From assembly GCA_033717875.1 (NCBI GenBank), contig JADDKJ010000006.1, positions 34,619-98,618 of the forward strand: a stretch of DNA of 64,000 nt. Reading direction: 5' to 3'. Below are positions 16,701-24,119 of this stretch, piece by piece. Under the pieces are notes generated by a model. That model saw only the letters and a list, made by a program, of their open reading frames with translations, was not told the DNA's origin and made no database searches. The position numbers and the translations under genes are program-made. Every line of letters begins with the position of its first letter. The stretch's first letter is position 1. Source of the DNA: SBBG01 sp033717875 (lineage in GTDB: Bacteria; Pseudomonadota; Gammaproteobacteria; Ga0077554; Ga007554).

Positions 16701-17568
16701 CATAAAGCGAGTTCGGGCTTCCTTTCTCTGAGTAATATCTGTCCAGTGTTTCGCGCCCGGAGATGAAGAAAAAAGTGGCTTTGGCGGTTGTGATGAAATT
16801 TTTCAAAGTGCCGAGCAGGGTGTTGATTCTGGCATGTTTGTCTTGCGGCGTGGTTTCGAAGGCGCGTTCTTGATGGCCAAGAGCGATGAATTCCTCCGCG
16901 TTTGATAATTTGTCTATTTCGTCGAATACAAAGATGACCTTGAATTTACCGGTTTCATCGATCGACGACAGTATCTTGAGAAGACGTTCCTCGGCTTGTC
17001 TTGGAGACATGGGCAGGAGTTTCTTGCTCTCGCTACCTTTGTCGGAGCCGTTGATGCCAATGCTCATGAAGCGCAGGCCTATTCCCGCATTCGCGCCTAT
17101 TTCCATATGTCTGGTTTCACTGATTTCGTGCCCCATTCTTTCGGCAAGCTCAGTGAGCTTGGCTTTTATTTCTGCATCGTCATTTTGAAATTCATCAAGC
17201 AAGAAACCGGCGATGGAAAAATAAATGTCAAAGGGGGTTAAGTCGCTGTTATCGCCAAGATTGATCTTGACTACAATCGCTTGTTTCTCTTTTCCAACGG
17301 TTGTGGGAGCGTTGTATTTTTCTATGGCCCTGTTGACAATGCTGGTTTTACCGGCACCCCTGTAGCCGGCAATCAAATAACTCCCGCGTTTGCGCTGCTT
17401 GCTCTGGAGTACCGATACCAAGCGATCGCGAAGGGAGTCTCGGCCGGCGAAGAGGTGAACAGAGTCTTTGATGTTTTCGTCATAGGGGGCGTGAACATAC
17501 TCAAACCCGCGCAAAGGGATAGCGATGGATTTCCAGGAAGTGTCAATCTCGTTGCTTTCGCCGTCCAT
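13747..17568 (-). CDS. Large P-loop ATPase of unknown function
   Basis: The 1,273-residue protein has an N-terminal AAA/STAND-like ATPase domain. Walker A is GYRGAGKTS (68-76, lysine 74), Walker B is VIFVFDEID (211-219, with acidic D216 and E217), and a sensor-like FFFISGRE follows near 266-273. About 900 residues of largely helical, repeat-like sequence come after it, with no domain I can name. GTG 17571 is adjacent, but ATG 17568 with AGGGGG upstream is preferred. The gene is visibly AT-richer than its neighbours and interrupts the usual suhB/trmJ arrangement, so it was probably acquired. A defence or stress-sensor role is plausible from the architecture; nothing proves it. Confidence 0.85.
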   Translation of the reverse strand: MDGESNEIDTSWKSIAIPLRGFEYVHAPYDENIKDSVHLFAGRDSLRDRLVSVLQSKQRKRGSYLIAGYRGAGKTSIVNRAIEKYNAPTTVGKEKQAIVVKINLGDNSDLTPFDIYFSIAGFLLDEFQNDDAEIKAKLTELAERMGHEISETRHMEIGANAGIGLRFMSIGINGSDKGSESKKLLPMSPRQAEERLLKILSSIDETGKFKVIFVFDEIDKLSNAEEFIALGHQERAFETTPQDKHARINTLLGTLKNFITTAKATFFFISGRETLDRYYSEKGSPNSLYESLFDNVFEVPSLLTDERYYSSRPWRMALLIEEYLCRRLMKKQKKDDNADKEYYTLKKCHKIFIEETEGNEKNSDSRLLASVLRDFIYYLTFHSWGNPKRLSSILESFIVPGPVSFQGHIKSLGKPDDESAPWLLFDANQLRAFSLAAELVSLFEHQFSREISKMSDKLTVTSLASLQFILKHHTYGFSRESLHRMSEAMSVHRSPALNAIVDDLLTQTFKSYIRRVRNGVYRYRFHSGFEQELRYIIHVSELESAAYNFSLDSMRHVKRFFEDILARADNREKSATWRSHITLGDICAIEQSYNEASAHYCSVIHLLKQEIRASRDDIDLELLMHYVESMMKNGDLEEHRQNYSHAAAIYAEAKYAVDNVLSRNTSVAGNLNKSLKEGDSKWDILKQPFWAGQYLSLKRSPRTASVTQIPELIYKENDLRFYLRAANLAFFSGDIKNAIEYYRHLCNDTTALSTSNERNAYLKGNAMVGLVEVRLVEASDSLFNDESLSSTTDLITKLSAFMSQESKENRDFAPPGQQPFPDLDIIKPLSKAAEDFEDNRIYISAALTHMKLISYLSSILDATGETSKDSLKQDIEKIYKQALKSGKHAIRCINKARQMESSQSGKTLLIRDFHGINYEEESNLNIPQLFDVLLGTSSDTGHFPLEEQIYWQQSLWAHKLAAALVWAQFTYYKATGTQDPEGSPRKIDIPSNFSTLSIRPAIVMHWLRARDISRRLIDGRLVEKNNDKHRRSLDIFDAYLSEEKPSLLLTNEGKNFAEFCASFNDLDRKADGSPIEWPPVLESAYLVCENLYFALTSIRIISRRNIDLVFPRMSQIYFAQWKLLTYLSSAILLDRDKIRNPSGEKLDSIRDISFLLQRMFVKLNKEKYAPREHEKNPGFGIQRIDERIPPTHFDYEYTHLRLSESLDSAISLVDQTSRARTGIFHNKYYCHDDYNDAEFSMDYTLAYMFTPSARFLREHVNETHEQFSRCVIS

Positions 17569-17601
17569 CACTGCCCCCTTTAATGGTTGCTTTATTCATA
17601 A

Positions 17602-17642
17602 CTTCCTGGATGGATTAAATCCAGCCAGGAAGAGTAAGTCAA
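17602..17642 (-). promoter_or_regulatory. Promoter with overlapping operator-like palindrome for the large ATPase
   Basis: On the minus strand a -35 box TTGACT (17637-17642) and a -10 box TTTAAT (17614-17619) are separated by exactly 17 bp. A 31-bp palindrome at 17602-17632 has arms CTTCCTGG-A-TGGATT and AATCCA-G-CCAGGAAG around one base, with a single mismatched pair. The -10 box sits at its centre. A bound dimer would block RNA polymerase. The start codon is about 40 bp downstream of the predicted transcription start. Confidence 0.7.
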
Positions 17643-17821
17643 GCGCGATTTGGAAATTTAAAATATGCTTTTAAAATATTTATTTAGCGTAAATTCCTGT
17701 CAAGGGGGAGATTTCCTGTAAACTCCGCGTTGCAAGGGAATGACCGGAAGATTGCCCGTCACTATTGTGGAGAGATAGAGGAAATTCAGATGCGATTGTT
17801 CCGTAGTTTTGGTGTGAATTC

Positions 17822-18559
17822 ATGTTGAGCCGTATTCGTGTTGTTTTGGTTGGCACCACCCATCCCGGCAACATCGGCGCCGCCGCGCGGGCGATGAAAA
17901 CCATGTGTCTGAGCCGGCTGCATCTGGTGAGCCCGGAGAAATATCCTTGCGCCGAGGCCACGGCGCGCGCCTCGGGGGCGGACGATGTGCTGGCGCAGGC
18001 GCAGGTGCATGACTCGCTGGACGCCGCGCTGGCCGGGTGCAGTCTGGTGTTCGGCGCCAGCGCCCGCCGCCGCACGATCCAGTGGCCCGAGGTGGACCCG
18101 CGTGAGTGCGCCGCGCTGGCGCTGGCCGAGAGCGCCGCGGGCGAGGTGGCGCTGGTGTTCGGGCGCGAGCATTCCGGTTTGACCAATGCCGAGTTGGAGC
18201 GTTGTCATTACCTGCTGCACATCCCCAGCAATCCTGATTATTCATCGCTCAATCTGGCGGCGGCGGTGCAGGTGATTGCCTATGAAGTCATGATGGCGGG
18301 CGATCGGCCGGCGGCGCCGGCTGTCGAGGAACCCCCGGATCGGGTCACGGCCGCCGAGATGGAGAAGTTTTATGACCACTTGCAGCAGACGCTGTTCGAC
18401 ATAGCGTTTCTCGATCCGGCCAATCCGCGCCAGTTGATGCGCCGCTTGCGCCGTTTGTTCAACCGTGTTCAGCTTGACAGGAACGAGTACAACATATTGC
18501 GCGGCATTCTGACCGAGACACAAAAAAAGACGGGTGTTGAAGAACCTTCGAATTCATAG
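17822..18559 (+). CDS. trmJ: tRNA (cytidine/uridine-32-2'-O)-methyltransferase TrmJ
   Basis: This 245-residue SPOUT methyltransferase methylates the ribose of position 32 in several tRNAs. Diagnostic segments are VLVGTTHPGNIGAAARAMKTM at the N-terminus, LVFGREHSGLTNAEL for the knotted SAM site, and IPSNPDYSSLNLAAAVQVIAYE. It is followed after 51 bp by cysE, the usual order in gammaproteobacteria. An AT-rich 180-bp stretch upstream likely carries its promoter. Confidence 0.96.
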   Translation: MLSRIRVVLVGTTHPGNIGAAARAMKTMCLSRLHLVSPEKYPCAEATARASGADDVLAQAQVHDSLDAALAGCSLVFGASARRRTIQWPEVDPRECAALALAESAAGEVALVFGREHSGLTNAELERCHYLLHIPSNPDYSSLNLAAAVQVIAYEVMMAGDRPAAPAVEEPPDRVTAAEMEKFYDHLQQTLFDIAFLDPANPRQLMRRLRRLFNRVQLDRNEYNILRGILTETQKKTGVEEPSNS

Positions 18560-18610
18560 CAAACTGCTCGGGTATTTACCCCGAAAAATTTTGTGGTATT
18601 CTAATCCATA

Positions 18611-19408
18611 ATGTTTGACCATTTACGTGAGGATATCCGCTGCGTCTTCGACCGCGACCCGGCGGCGCGCACGACGTTCGAGGTGTTGACCACCTATGCC
18701 GGCGTGCATGCGGTGCTGGCCCACCGCGTCAGCCATGGACTGTGGAACGCCAACTTCAAATGGCTGGCGCGCTTTCTTTCGACGATCGCGCGCTGGTTCA
18801 CCGGGGTGGAGATTCATCCCGGCGCCAAGATCGGCCGGCGGTTCTTCATCGACCACGGCATGGGTGTGGTGATCGGCGAGACGGCCGAGATCGGCGACGA
18901 CTGCACGCTGTATCACGGGGTCACCCTCGGCGGCACGAGCTGGCGCAAAGGTAAGCGTCATCCGACGCTGGGCAACGATGTGGTGGTCGGGGCGGGCGCC
19001 AAGGTGCTGGGGCCGATCACCGTCGGCGATGGCGGGCGCATCGGTTCCAATGCGGTGGTGGTCAAGGACGTGCCGCCGGGTGCGACGGTGGTTGGCATTC
19101 CGGGGCGGGTGGCGCGCACCAGGGACAAGGCGGAACCGGAGCAGCGGCGGCGCGCTTTCGCGGAGAAGATCGGTTTCGACGCCTACGGTACGACACAGGA
19201 CATGCCGGACCCGGTGGTGAATGCGATCAACGCCATGCTGGATCATATCCATGTGCTCGACGGCAGGATAGAACAGTTGTCCGCCGAGATCAGGCGCATG
19301 GGCGGAAAGGTGGAAGATGCCGCCTTGCCCGACCTTGCCGCTTACGAGATTGATGAGCCGGCGGGTGAAGGGGATGGGAGCGGTGGCGCGGCAAAAACGC
19401 AAAGTTGA
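18611..19408 (+). CDS. cysE: Serine O-acetyltransferase
   Basis: It transfers acetyl from acetyl-CoA to L-serine, the first committed step to cysteine. The 265-residue protein has the N-terminal helical region (FDHLREDIRCVFDRDPAARTT is the family start) and a left-handed beta helix of hexapeptide repeats (GAKIGRRFFIDHGMGVVIGE, TLYHGVTLGGT, HPTLGNDVVVGAGAKVLGP). It has a longer C-terminal tail (from about 190) than the shortest family members. Its stop codon lies inside the predicted IscR operator of the next gene. Confidence 0.95.
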   Translation: MFDHLREDIRCVFDRDPAARTTFEVLTTYAGVHAVLAHRVSHGLWNANFKWLARFLSTIARWFTGVEIHPGAKIGRRFFIDHGMGVVIGETAEIGDDCTLYHGVTLGGTSWRKGKRHPTLGNDVVVGAGAKVLGPITVGDGGRIGSNAVVVKDVPPGATVVGIPGRVARTRDKAEPEQRRRAFAEKIGFDAYGTTQDMPDPVVNAINAMLDHIHVLDGRIEQLSAEIRRMGGKVEDAALPDLAAYEIDEPAGEGDGSGGAAKTQS

Positions 19409-19432
19409 TTAATTTTGTCAACTATGTATAAT
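19401..19432 (+). promoter_or_regulatory. iscR promoter with IscR type 1 binding site
   Basis: Positions 19401-19425 match the enteric IscR type 1 consensus at 22 of 25 positions by hand alignment (left half AAAGTTGATT, right half TTGTCAACTAT). A -10 box TATAAT follows at 19427-19432, with a -35 candidate TTGATT at 19405-19410. The site therefore covers the promoter, as expected for autorepression by cluster-loaded IscR. It overlaps the cysE stop codon. Confidence 0.75.
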
Positions 19433-19492
19433 GATAAAGTGTGGTTATTTTTCCACAGGAAAAATAGACTAACCCAACAAAGGCAATCGAAA

Positions 19493-19975
19493 ATGAGATT
19501 AACTACGAAAGGTCGTTACGCCGTCACCGCGATGCTTGATCTTGCGGTGCACGCCGTGGATGGTCCGGTTCCCCTGGCCGATATTTCGCAGCGCCAGGGC
19601 ATTTCCCTTTCTTACCTGGAGCAGCTCTTTGCCAAGCTGCGCCGCGAAGGTTTGGTCGATAGCGCCCGTGGACCGGGTGGAGGTTATCGCCTGAGCCGTT
19701 CGGCCGGCGAGATTACCGTCGTGCAAGTGATCGGCGCGATCGACGAGACTGTCGAAGCGACCCGTTGCGGCGGCTTGGCCAACTGCCAGGACGGCGAGCC
19801 CTGCCTGACCCACGAGCTGTGGAGCGATCTCAGCCAGCAAATCTACGATTTCCTGAGCGGCATCAGCCTCGCCCAACTGGTCGAGAAGCGCGCCGTGCAA
19901 GAGGTGGTGGTGCGCCAGGATCTGCTGCACCACCAGCGCGACCGCCGCCTCGCCGGAGGTTCTGCGGTGGGTTGA
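19493..19975 (+). CDS. iscR: Fe-S cluster-sensing transcription factor IscR
   Basis: This 160-residue Rrf2-family regulator has its winged helix at the N-terminus (MRLTTKGRYAVTAMLDLA) and the 2Fe-2S ligands C92, C98, C104 and H107 in RCGGLANCQDGEPCLTHELW. This is exactly the spacing of the Escherichia coli protein. ATG 19493 is the start; in-frame upstream codons only extend into the promoter. It heads an isc operon and has an IscR-type operator upstream, so autoregulation is expected. Confidence 0.97.
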   Translation: MRLTTKGRYAVTAMLDLAVHAVDGPVPLADISQRQGISLSYLEQLFAKLRREGLVDSARGPGGGYRLSRSAGEITVVQVIGAIDETVEATRCGGLANCQDGEPCLTHELWSDLSQQIYDFLSGISLAQLVEKRAVQEVVVRQDLLHHQRDRRLAGGSAVG

Positions 19976-19991
19976 TCGGTTTTAAGGCGCG

Positions 19992-21140
19992 ATGCCTGTT
20001 TACCTCGATCACAACGCCACCACTCCGCTCGACGAGCGGGTGTTGCAAGCCATGTTGCCGTATTTGCGCGAGCATTACGGTAATCCATCAGGCGTTCACG
20101 CCGTAGGCCGCATGGCCCGCGCCGCCATCGACCAGGCGCGCGAGCAGGTCGCCGCCCTGGTCAATGCGCATCCCTCCCAAGTGGTCTTCACTGGCGGCGG
20201 CACCGAGGCCAACAACCTTGCGCTCAAGGGCGTGGCGGCGCGGATGGTTGTGGGGCGTATCGCGGTCAGCGCCATCGAGCACGCCTCCCTGCTCGGCCCT
20301 GTGCAGGCGTTGGCACGGCAGGGGTGGGGCGTCGACAGCATTGCCGTGGACGACCAATGCCGTATCTTGCCGTCCTCACTGTCCGAAGCGCTGAACAATC
20401 GGCCGCGCCTGGTTTCCGTGATGATGGCGAACAACGAGACCGGCGCCATCCAGGGCATCGCCACCATCGGCGCGCAGGCGCGTGCCGCCGGGGCCGTCAT
20501 GCACACCGACGCCAGCCAGGCGGCGGGCAAGATCCCGGTTGATTTTTTCGCTTGCGGCGCCCATCTCATGACACTGTCGGCGCATAAAATATACGGCCCT
20601 AAAGGTGTCGGTGCGCTGATTGTCGACAAGGCGCTGGAGATCGAGCCGCTGTTGCACGGCGGCGGCCATGAAATGGGCCGGCGCGGCGGCACGGAAAACG
20701 TCGCCGGCATCGTCGGTTTCGGCGCAGCGGCGGAGCTGGCGTGCAATGAGTTGACGGCGCGTGGTACGCACTTGCGTGGCTTGCGCGAGATGCTTGAGGC
20801 GCAATTGCGAGCCGTGCCGGGGGTGGTCGTTTTCGCCGCTGATGCGGAGCGTTTGCCGAACACGGTGATGATCGCTGTGGCGGGCATCGATGGCGAAATG
20901 TTGTTGATGAATCTCGATCGCAAAGGCATTGCGGTGTCCAGCGGTTCTGCCTGCGCCAGCGGCAGTGGCAAGCCCAGTCACGTATTGCTGGCGATGGGTG
21001 TGGCCGAGGATCTGGCGCGAGGTGCGATACGCATCAGCCTGGGCAAGGACAATACCCGGTGGGATGTCGAAAGTTTCGTGGCGGTGTTGCGTGAGCAGAT
21101 CGGCCGGTTGCAGGCCCCATCGGTAAGTGCTTGGGCGTAA
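19992..21140 (+). CDS. iscS: Cysteine desulfurase
   Basis: This PLP enzyme takes sulfur from cysteine for Fe-S clusters and thiolated tRNA. The 382-residue protein has the start VYLDHNATTPLD, the PLP lysine in LSAHKIYGPKG and the active-site cysteine in SSGSACASGSG. It is about 20 residues shorter than E. coli IscS and its cysteine loop looks nearer to NifS-type members. It begins 16 bp after iscR and is followed by iscA rather than iscU. Confidence 0.92.
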   Translation: MPVYLDHNATTPLDERVLQAMLPYLREHYGNPSGVHAVGRMARAAIDQAREQVAALVNAHPSQVVFTGGGTEANNLALKGVAARMVVGRIAVSAIEHASLLGPVQALARQGWGVDSIAVDDQCRILPSSLSEALNNRPRLVSVMMANNETGAIQGIATIGAQARAAGAVMHTDASQAAGKIPVDFFACGAHLMTLSAHKIYGPKGVGALIVDKALEIEPLLHGGGHEMGRRGGTENVAGIVGFGAAAELACNELTARGTHLRGLREMLEAQLRAVPGVVVFAADAERLPNTVMIAVAGIDGEMLLMNLDRKGIAVSSGSACASGSGKPSHVLLAMGVAEDLARGAIRISLGKDNTRWDVESFVAVLREQIGRLQAPSVSAWA

Positions 21141-21160
21141 AACGAACTGAGGCGGAAGAA

Positions 21161-21496
21161 ATGAGCATTACACTGACGACGGCGGCAGCCGAGCATGTGA
21201 AGAAGTTTCTTGCCACGCAGGGCAAGGGTGAGGGCAAGGGTGAGGGTTTGCGCCTGGGCGTCAAGACCACCGGCTGCTCGGGTTATGCGTACACGGTGGA
21301 TGTTGCCGAATCCATCGGGGCGGACGATAAGGTATATGAGGCACAGGGAATCAAGATCGTCGTTGATCGCAACAGCCTACTGTATCTCGCCGGTACCGAG
21401 GTTGATTACGTGAAGCAGGGGCTGAATGCGGAGTTCAAGTTCAACAATCCGAACGTCAAGGCCACCTGTGGTTGCGGCGAGAGTTTCAGCGTTTAA
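21161..21496 (+). CDS. iscA: A-type Fe-S carrier IscA
   Basis: This 111-residue A-type carrier has the three conserved cysteines in TTGCSGYAY and the C-terminal CGCGESF. A small insertion GKGEGKGEG lies near residue 20. ATG 21161 is chosen because it gives the family N-terminus SITLTTAAAEHVKKFL; the open frame upstream overlaps the end of iscS. No iscU, hscB, hscA or fdx follows. The operon ends here and a repeat element occupies the downstream gap. Confidence 0.93.
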   Translation: MSITLTTAAAEHVKKFLATQGKGEGKGEGLRLGVKTTGCSGYAYTVDVAESIGADDKVYEAQGIKIVVDRNSLLYLAGTEVDYVKQGLNAEFKFNNPNVKATCGCGESFSV

Positions 21497-21567
21497 CCAC
21501 TCTGGGTTGAAAATTTTCCGCCGCTGATTGCCAGTCCGCCATCAACTGACTAAAATATCCAACCCGG

Positions 21568-21735
21568 ATTATCCATTAGCGATCTACTGCGGACGATCAA
21601 GACGCTGAATCTGCCCGAGAAAATGACAAAATCTGTCCTCTCCGTAGCGCATGGCTACGGCTGCGGAATATTTTGTCATTTTCTCGCGCATCGTCAACGC
21701 CTTGCTCGCCCTCGCTACGACCTCTAATGGATAAT
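21568..21735. repeat. 168-bp palindromic element between iscA and ndk
   Basis: Terminal inverted repeats ATTATCCATTAG (21568-21579) and CTAATGGATAAT (21724-21735) bound the element. Inside, CGAGAAAATGACAAAAT pairs with its complement, and an exactly central hairpin has arms CCGTAGC (21642-21648) and GCTACGG (21654-21660) with loop GCATG. It has no coding capacity. It resembles the 27463 and 34579 elements in design and shares GCGAGGGC...AAGGCG...GCGCGA in one arm. Confidence 0.8.
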
Positions 21736-21817
21736 CTAGGTTTAAGATTTCCCACCGACCTTGCCCGCGCCTTGCGCGGGCTTGTCTTTACTTTGAAAAG
21801 CATTTTGGAGATTTGCA

Positions 21818-22249
21818 ATGGCTGTCGAACGTACCCTTTCCATCATCAAGCCCGATGCCGTGGCCAAGAATGTCATCGGCGAGATCTACAGCCGCTTCGA
21901 GAAAAACGGCCTGCGCATCGTGGCGGCCAAAATGGCGCACCTGAGCCGCGCCCAGGCGGAAGGCTTCTACGCTGTCCACAAGGAGCGTCCCTTCTTCAAG
22001 GATCTAGTTGATTTCATGATCACCGGCCCGGTGATGATCCAGGCGCTGGAAGGCGACAACGCCATCGCCAAGAACCGCGACCTGATGGGCGCCACCAACC
22101 CCAAGAGCGCCGCGCCCGGCACCATCCGCGCCGATTTCGCCGACAGCATCGAAGCCAACGCGGTGCACGGCTCGGATTCCGCCGAGAACGCCAGGCAGGA
22201 AATCGAGTTTTTCTTCAAGCCGGAAGAAATCTGCCCGCGCACCCGCTAA
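21818..22249 (+). CDS. ndk: Nucleoside diphosphate kinase
   Basis: It moves the gamma phosphate between nucleoside di- and triphosphates. The 143-residue protein has the family start ERTLSIIKPDAV, and the phosphohistidine lies in NAVHGSDS, followed by AENARQEIEFFF. GGAG precedes the ATG. Its stop codon TAA overlaps the rlmN start (TAATG), so rlmN is translationally coupled. Confidence 0.98.
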   Translation: MAVERTLSIIKPDAVAKNVIGEIYSRFEKNGLRIVAAKMAHLSRAQAEGFYAVHKERPFFKDLVDFMITGPVMIQALEGDNAIAKNRDLMGATNPKSAAPGTIRADFADSIEANAVHGSDSAENARQEIEFFFKPEEICPRTR

Positions 22250-23364
22250 TGCCGCTGGAAACGCAAGCCAAGACCAATCTGCTGGGGCTGGATCGCCGGT
22301 CCATGGAGGCCTTCTTCGTCGAAATCGGCGAGAAGGCCTTTCGTGCGTCGCAGCTCTTGCAGTGGATACACCAGAATGGCGCCGATGATTTCGGCGCCAT
22401 GACCAATATCAGCAAGGACTTGCGCCAGCGCTTGGCCGGGATCGCCGAGATTCGCCCGCCGGAATTGGTCATGGAGCAGGCGTCCGGCGATGGCACGCGC
22501 AAGTGGTTGTTGCGTCTGGACAGCGGCAATTGCATCGAAACCGTGTTCATCCCCGAGCGCGGCCGCGGCACGTTGTGCGTGTCTTCGCAGGTGGGTTGCG
22601 CGCTGGATTGTTCGTTTTGCTCCACCGCGCAGCAGGGGTTCAACCGCAACCTGACCGTGGCCGAGATCATCGGCCAGGTGTGGGTGGCGAACCGCGCGCT
22701 GGGCAAGGATCCCAAGGGCGAGCGCATCATCACCAATGTGGTTCTGATGGGCATGGGCGAGCCCTTGTTGAATTTCGACAATGTGGTGCAGGCCATGAGT
22801 CTGATGATGGACGACTTCGGCTATGGTCTCTCCAAGCGCCGCGTGACGCTGAGCACCGCCGGCGTGGTGCCCGCGCTGGACCGGCTGCGCGAGGTGAGCG
22901 ACGTGGCGCTGGCGGTGTCGCTGCACGCGCCGAACGACGCGCTGCGCGACGAGCTGGTGCCGCTCAACAAGAAGTACCCGATCAAGGAATTGCTGGAAGC
23001 GTGCAAGCGCTATCTGGCGGGCAAGCCACACAGCCGCATCACCTTCGAGTACGTGATGCTGGATGGCGTGAACGACAGCCCGCAGCATGCGCGCGAGCTG
23101 ATCCGCTTGCTCCAGGGTGTGCCTTCCAAGATCAATCTGATTCCTTTCAATCCCTTTCCCGGTACGCGCTATGCGCGTTCCAGCGATGCGGCGATCGACC
23201 GCTTTCGCGACATGTTGATCAAGGCGGGCTATACCACCATAACGCGCAAGACGCGCGGTGATGACATCGATGCCGCATGCGGACAATTGGCGGGCAAGGT
23301 GATGGATCGCACCAAGCGCAAGCTGCGCTGGATGGCGGTGGAAGAAAATAGGATGGCGGGATGA
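22249..23364 (+). CDS. rlmN: Dual-specificity 23S rRNA/tRNA adenine-C2 methyltransferase RlmN
   Basis: This radical-SAM enzyme methylates A2503 of 23S rRNA and A37 of some tRNAs. It has 371 residues. The cluster-binding CxxxCxxC is in GCALDCSFCSTAQQGFNR, and the catalytic C-terminal region ends TRKTRGDDIDAACGQLAGKV, with the second essential cysteine in DAACGQL. It overlaps ndk at the start and pilW at the end by 4 bp. Confidence 0.97.
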   Translation: MPLETQAKTNLLGLDRRSMEAFFVEIGEKAFRASQLLQWIHQNGADDFGAMTNISKDLRQRLAGIAEIRPPELVMEQASGDGTRKWLLRLDSGNCIETVFIPERGRGTLCVSSQVGCALDCSFCSTAQQGFNRNLTVAEIIGQVWVANRALGKDPKGERIITNVVLMGMGEPLLNFDNVVQAMSLMMDDFGYGLSKRRVTLSTAGVVPALDRLREVSDVALAVSLHAPNDALRDELVPLNKKYPIKELLEACKRYLAGKPHSRITFEYVMLDGVNDSPQHARELIRLLQGVPSKINLIPFNPFPGTRYARSSDAAIDRFRDMLIKAGYTTITRKTRGDDIDAACGQLAGKVMDRTKRKLRWMAVEENRMAG

Positions 23365-24119
23365 AAAGACCGGGATGGTTGTTGTGTGGCGCGCTGGTGC
23401 TGACCTTGGCCGCCTGCGCGCCGTCGCCAGCGCGCAAGGCCGCGGAGCAGGCGGAATCCCCCGCCCAGGCCTACACCAACCTCGGGCTTGCCTATCTGCA
23501 GCAAGGGAATCGCAAACTCGCGGTCGAAAAGTTGCAGCGCGCCCTGGAAGCCGATCCCGATTTCCCCGCCGCGCACCACTACATTGCCGAGGCCTATCAG
23601 CAGTCGGGGCAGATGGACAAGGCCGAGCAGCATTACCAGCGCGCCGTGAAGCTCGATCCCAGCGATCCCATGTTGCAGAATAATTTCGGCGCTTTCCTGT
23701 GCGGGCGGGGAAATTATGAAGGTGCCGAAAAGCAATTTCTGAGCGCCGCCAAAAACCCCCGCTATGAAACGCCGGAGCTGGCCTATGAAAATGCCGGCAT
23801 GTGCTCGCAACGCGTGCCCGATGCGCAAAAGGCCGAGCAGTATTTCCGCGCCGCGCTTGAGATCAACGCGAAGCTGCCGGGGTCGCTCTATCAAATGGCG
23901 GCGCTGAATTACGACAAGAAAAATTATTTGCCGGCGCGGGCGTATCTGCAACGCTATCTGGCGGTCGCCCCTCATACCCCGCAGAGTCTTTGGCTGGGCG
24001 TCAGGATCGAGCGGGAGCTGGGTGACAACGCCACGGTGGCTGAGTATGCGAAGCAGCTTAAAAACAATTTTCCCGCCGCCGAGGAAACCCGCTTGTTGCT
24101 GGAGACGGAGCGTAAATGA
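23361..24119 (+). CDS. pilW: Type IV pilus biogenesis lipoprotein PilW (PilF)
   Basis: This 252-residue lipoprotein (lipobox LAAC, lipidated C19) carries TPR repeats (AYTNLGLAYLQQGNRKLAVEKLQRAL, HYIAEAYQQSGQMDKAEQHYQRAV and others). It acts in the outer membrane as the pilotin for the PilQ secretin. The position between rlmN and rodZ is the standard one. No other pilus genes are in this window. Both ends overlap neighbours by 4 bp. Confidence 0.94.
   Translation: MKRPGWLLCGALVLTLAACAPSPARKAAEQAESPAQAYTNLGLAYLQQGNRKLAVEKLQRALEADPDFPAAHHYIAEAYQQSGQMDKAEQHYQRAVKLDPSDPMLQNNFGAFLCGRGNYEGAEKQFLSAAKNPRYETPELAYENAGMCSQRVPDAQKAEQYFRAALEINAKLPGSLYQMAALNYDKKNYLPARAYLQRYLAVAPHTPQSLWLGVRIERELGDNATVAEYAKQLKNNFPAAEETRLLLETERK

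Noticed and set aside
21568..21735. Insertion sequence or CRISPR repeat
   Set aside because: No transposase and no spaced direct repeats; it is a single nested palindrome.
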